Assembly (NCBI GenBank): GCA_964562375.1
Contig: CAZLSW010000075.1
Coordinates: forward strand, 1 to 14,460
Reading direction: 5' to 3'
Length of the DNA: 14,460 nucleotides
Source: JAJPXC01 sp964562375
GTDB lineage: Bacteria; Bacteroidota; Bacteroidia; Bacteroidales; Muribaculaceae
Position numbers and translations under genes: made by a program. The first letter of the stretch is position 1; every line of letters begins with the position of its first letter. The notes beneath the pieces are model-generated. The model was not told the origin of the DNA. It did no database searches and saw only the letters and a list, made by a program, of their open reading frames with translations. Positions 14,266-14,460 of the stretch are shown in pieces.

Positions 14266-14280
14266 GGTGGCTCCGCCACC
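14266..14280 (+). repeat. GGTGGCTCCGCCACC hairpin, left copy
   Basis: A perfect 6-bp stem around TCC, preceded by AGAGA as on the right side of the composite element at 9502-9506. Confidence 0.65.
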
Positions 14281-14308
14281 TGTCATATAATCTGAATCAT
14301 GCTCTCTA

Positions 14309-14336
14309 CCCCAAGCTAAAGCATGGGGTTACATAG
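14309..14336 (+). repeat. Third copy of the CCCCAAGC...GGGG arm
   Basis: CCCCAAGCTAAAGCATGGGG followed by TTACATAG matches the right arm at 9477-9504 apart from two adjacent base changes (TTATGTAG there). It sits between two GGTGGCTCC hairpins, so the unit is hairpin, arm, hairpin. Confidence 0.7.
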
Positions 14337-14341
14337 AGAAG

Positions 14342-14356
14342 GGTGGCTCCGCCACC
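14342..14356 (+). repeat. GGTGGCTCCGCCACC hairpin, right copy
   Basis: Identical to the copy at 14266-14280 and 6 bp beyond the arm at 14309-14336. Confidence 0.65.
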
Positions 14357-14370
14357 ACCTCCTCGAAGGG

Positions 14371-14419
14371 CTAACCTCTAACCATTCACCACTAACCATT
14401 AACCATTCACCATTAACCA
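14371..14419 (+). repeat. Heptamer tandem array C (seven 7-bp units)
   Basis: CTAACCT, CTAACCA, TTCACCA, CTAACCA, TTAACCA, TTCACCA and TTAACCA follow in exact register. The array ends at the base before the TAG stop of the minus-strand gene. Confidence 0.75.
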
Positions 14420-14460
14420 CTATTTCTGGAACGCCCGGGCGATGTCGCGGGCGTCGTCGC
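14420..14460 (-). CDS. C-terminal end of an unidentified gene (partial)
   Basis: On the minus strand the last codons read DDARDIARAFQK followed by TAG (14420-14422). Codon use is G+C-rich as in the core genes (for example GAC, CGC, GCC). The gene enters from beyond the right edge; twelve residues are too few to name it. The frame choice rests on the G+C-rich third positions and on the stop lying exactly at the edge of the heptamer array. Confidence 0.45.
   Translation of the reverse strand, partial: DDARDIARAFQK

Larger units (their letters stand above)
14231..14419. other. Intergenic region with REP-like hairpins and heptamer array
   Basis: The gap between the WG-repeat gene and the next minus-strand gene is largely repeat: two GGTGGCTCCGCCACC hairpins around a copy of the CCCCAAGC arm, then seven heptamers running to the stop codon of the partial gene. 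No promoter for the WG-repeat gene was recognised. Confidence 0.6.

Noticed and set aside
14420..14460. Naming the partial gene at the right edge
   Set aside because: Only twelve C-terminal residues are available, too few for any family call.

Overview
The window looks like chromosomal DNA of a Bacteroidales bacterium, possibly a Muribaculaceae-like gut member (the family guess is weak). Reasons: rsmA overlaps an MgtE-type magnesium transporter gene; TAnnTTTG-type -7 promoter elements precede several genes; Shine-Dalgarno sequences are not obvious; there is a large DUF4143-type AAA ATPase; secreted proteins end in 'YYNLQG...'-like tails; and short dispersed repeats fill the intergenic gaps. 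Most genes are G+C-rich (44 of 60 bases at 241-300), while the ATPase pair at 2560-5000 is poorer (30 of 60 at 2701-2760, 24 of 60 at 4261-4320).

Layout. (1) 184-2345, plus strand: rsmA and mgtE, overlapping by ATGA. (2) 2346-5077: an ATPase island. A plus-strand AAA/DUF4143 ATPase and a minus-strand AAA ATPase converge with overlapping stop codons. The first is preceded by three units repeated exactly every 33 bp. The second is preceded by a perfect 23-bp inverted repeat. (3) 5078-9106, minus strand: an exported C69 dipeptidase followed after 21 bp by an exported NAGPA-type phosphodiester glycosidase, probably one operon. (4) 9107-9608: a 502-bp gap with a promoter element and a cluster of palindromic repeats. 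(5) 9609-11935, plus strand: an exported GH53 endo-galactanase overlapping a lipoprotein ApbE flavin transferase by ATGA. (6) 11936-12124: a convergent gap with nested palindromes, including six TCGA sites spaced exactly 10 bp apart. (7) 12125-14230, minus strand: an exported WG-repeat/TPR protein. (8) 14231-14419: more repeats. (9) 14420-14460: the last codons of a minus-strand gene.

How the genes fit together. rsmA (ribosome maturation) and mgtE (Mg2+ uptake) are housekeeping. The dipeptidase and glycosidase look like extracytoplasmic turnover enzymes. GH53 would cut galactan side chains of pectin. ApbE would flavinylate exported redox proteins. No complete defence system, CRISPR array, transposase, tRNA or rRNA is visible.

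The least explained part is the repeat content. Four tracts share a strict 7-bp period and an A/C-rich, G-poor plus strand. They lie before rsmA, after mgtE, inside the 3' end of apbE and at the end of the last gene. Also present are a two-hairpin REP-like family, a helically phased TCGA array, and the 33-bp units at the ATPase promoter.
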